A stretch of 64,000 nucleotides of DNA from Nonomuraea typhae (GTDB taxonomy: Bacteria; Actinomycetota; Actinomycetes; Streptosporangiales; Streptosporangiaceae). Made by a program: the position numbers and the translations under genes. Of this stretch, positions 63,351 to 64,000 are shown one piece after another. How positions within the stretch are numbered: the stretch's first letter is position 1; every line of letters begins with the position of its first letter. The notes below the pieces were generated by a model. The model was not told the DNA's origin, made no database searches, and saw only the letters and a program-made list of their open reading frames with translations. The stretch spans positions 186,001 to 250,000 of the forward strand of contig NZ_VRLV01000003.1 in NCBI RefSeq assembly GCF_009760925.1, read 5' to 3'.

Positions 63351-64000
63351 GTGATGCGCTCGAACGTGCCGGTGGGCGGCACCAGCGCCGGATCGTCGGC
63401 GCTGGCCGCCAGGAGTTCCAGCAGCCAGTCGAGGACCGCGTGATCGACGCCCTGCCCGGGGTCGTACCACTCCTGCCTCGCCTGCTCCGGGGTGAGTTCC
63501 ACGAAGCCGACGGCGCGTCCGGTCGCGGCGCCGATGGCGCGGACCTGGTCGAGCTGGGTGACCGGGTGCGGTCCTGTGATGGTGTGGGTGGCGCCCACGT
63601 GGTCGTCGGTGAGCAGGGCCGCCACGGCCACCTCCGCCACGTCGGCCTCGTGCGTCAGCGCCTGGGCGGCGCGGGGGTAGGGGGCGCGCACCGAGCCCGT
63701 CGCGCGGATCTCCCCGGCCCACTCCAGCGCACCGGCCGCCAGCAGGCCCGGGCGGACGTGCGTCCACTCCGCGCCGGTGGCCTCCACCGCCAGCTCGATG
63801 TCCCGATGGCCTTGGCGCTCGTCGGCCAGGTGCCGCTGGAGCGGCGTCAGGCCGGGGTCGCGCGGGTCGCCCTGGTGGGGGAACCCGGCGGCGACGGCGG
63901 AGTGCACCACGAACCTGCGCACTCCCGCCTCGACCGCCCGGTCGATGAACCCCTCCCCTTGTGCCGCGTCGAGATGGACGCCGGGAAACAGATAGACCCG
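63290..64000 (-). CDS. NmrA-like oxidoreductase, 5' end outside the window
   Basis: 237 codons are visible; the gene continues off the right edge. The reading frame stays open to base 64000 with VYLFPGVHLDAAQGEG there, which aligns with LYLFPVPDSAEE of the downstream paralog, so the start lies beyond the window. The C-terminal third is almost the same as its neighbour (ELTPEQARQEWYDPGQGVDHAV, GRPPRTFAQWACDHAEDFR). Likely the same type of NAD(P)-binding protein; function unknown. Confidence 0.8.
   Translation of the reverse strand, partial: RVYLFPGVHLDAAQGEGFIDRAVEAGVRRFVVHSAVAAGFPHQGDPRDPGLTPLQRHLADERQGHRDIELAVEATGAEWTHVRPGLLAAGALEWAGEIRATGSVRAPYPRAAQALTHEADVAEVAVAALLTDDHVGATHTITGPHPVTQLDQVRAIGAATGRAVGFVELTPEQARQEWYDPGQGVDHAVLDWLLELLAASADDPALVPPTGTFERITGRPPRTFAQWACDHAEDFR

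Overview
High-GC actinomycete DNA. The evidence is strong G/C third-position bias, GTG starts, ATGA/GTGA operon overlaps, few and placed TTA codons, SARP regulators, and large secreted LamG/RHS and lectin proteins. The gene mix suggests a filamentous actinomycete, perhaps of the Streptosporangiales (Nonomuraea or Streptosporangium type); the genus is inference. No rRNA, tRNA, insertion sequence, CRISPR array or phage gene was seen, and no stretch above 300 bases lacks a gene.

Region 1 (1-18.1 kb) is the most coherent locus. A sugar-phosphate isomerase-like protein and EboE are followed by one tight operon: FAD monooxygenase, myo-inositol-1-phosphate-synthase-like cyclase, UbiA-like EboC, EboA, EboB (TatD-like), EboF (phosphatase-like) and a small SARP activator. 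Next come five of the MEP (isoprenoid precursor) enzymes, ispD, ispH, ispG, dxs and dxr, plus a polyprenyl diphosphate synthase and a two-component pair. It reads as a terpenoid or prenyl-conjugate locus with its own precursor supply and an Ebo metabolite-trafficking module. No terpene cyclase, IspE or IspF is present. The promoters fit a SARP regulon: TCGAGnn heptamers with 11-bp periodicity end 8 bp before the -10 of dxr and ispD, and a second, shared element sits at the same distance from the -10 of the FAD-Ebo operon and of the prenyl synthase operon.

Region 2 (18.2-23.7 kb) holds a secreted trypsin-like protease, a methyltransferase behind a MerR-type promoter, a divergent LysR/MFS pair and a type-B carboxylesterase.

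Region 3 (23.7-31.8 kb) is an unusual divergent module. One side is a SARP DNA-binding domain fused to a NACHT ATPase and a polytopic membrane region. The other is a STAND-type NTPase with membrane segments and C-terminal Ig-like repeats, followed by a secreted seven-repeat propeller/metzincin protease. I do not know this combination as a described system.

Region 4 (31.8-47.2 kb) has a MarR/hydrolase operon, an ECF41-like sigma factor with a VOC protein, a secreted ricin-type lectin, an isochorismatase-fold protein, a DUF1801 protein, a rifampicin-phosphotransferase-like enzyme overlapped by an antisense MerR gene, and a PucR-controlled nitroreductase/DUF917/hydantoinase operon.

Region 5 (47.3-64.0 kb) has two translationally coupled giant secreted proteins (six LamG-like domains, then an RHS protein with a variable C-terminus), a cytochrome P450, a 14-TM MFS exporter, and a tandem pair of NmrA-like oxidoreductases that runs off the right edge.
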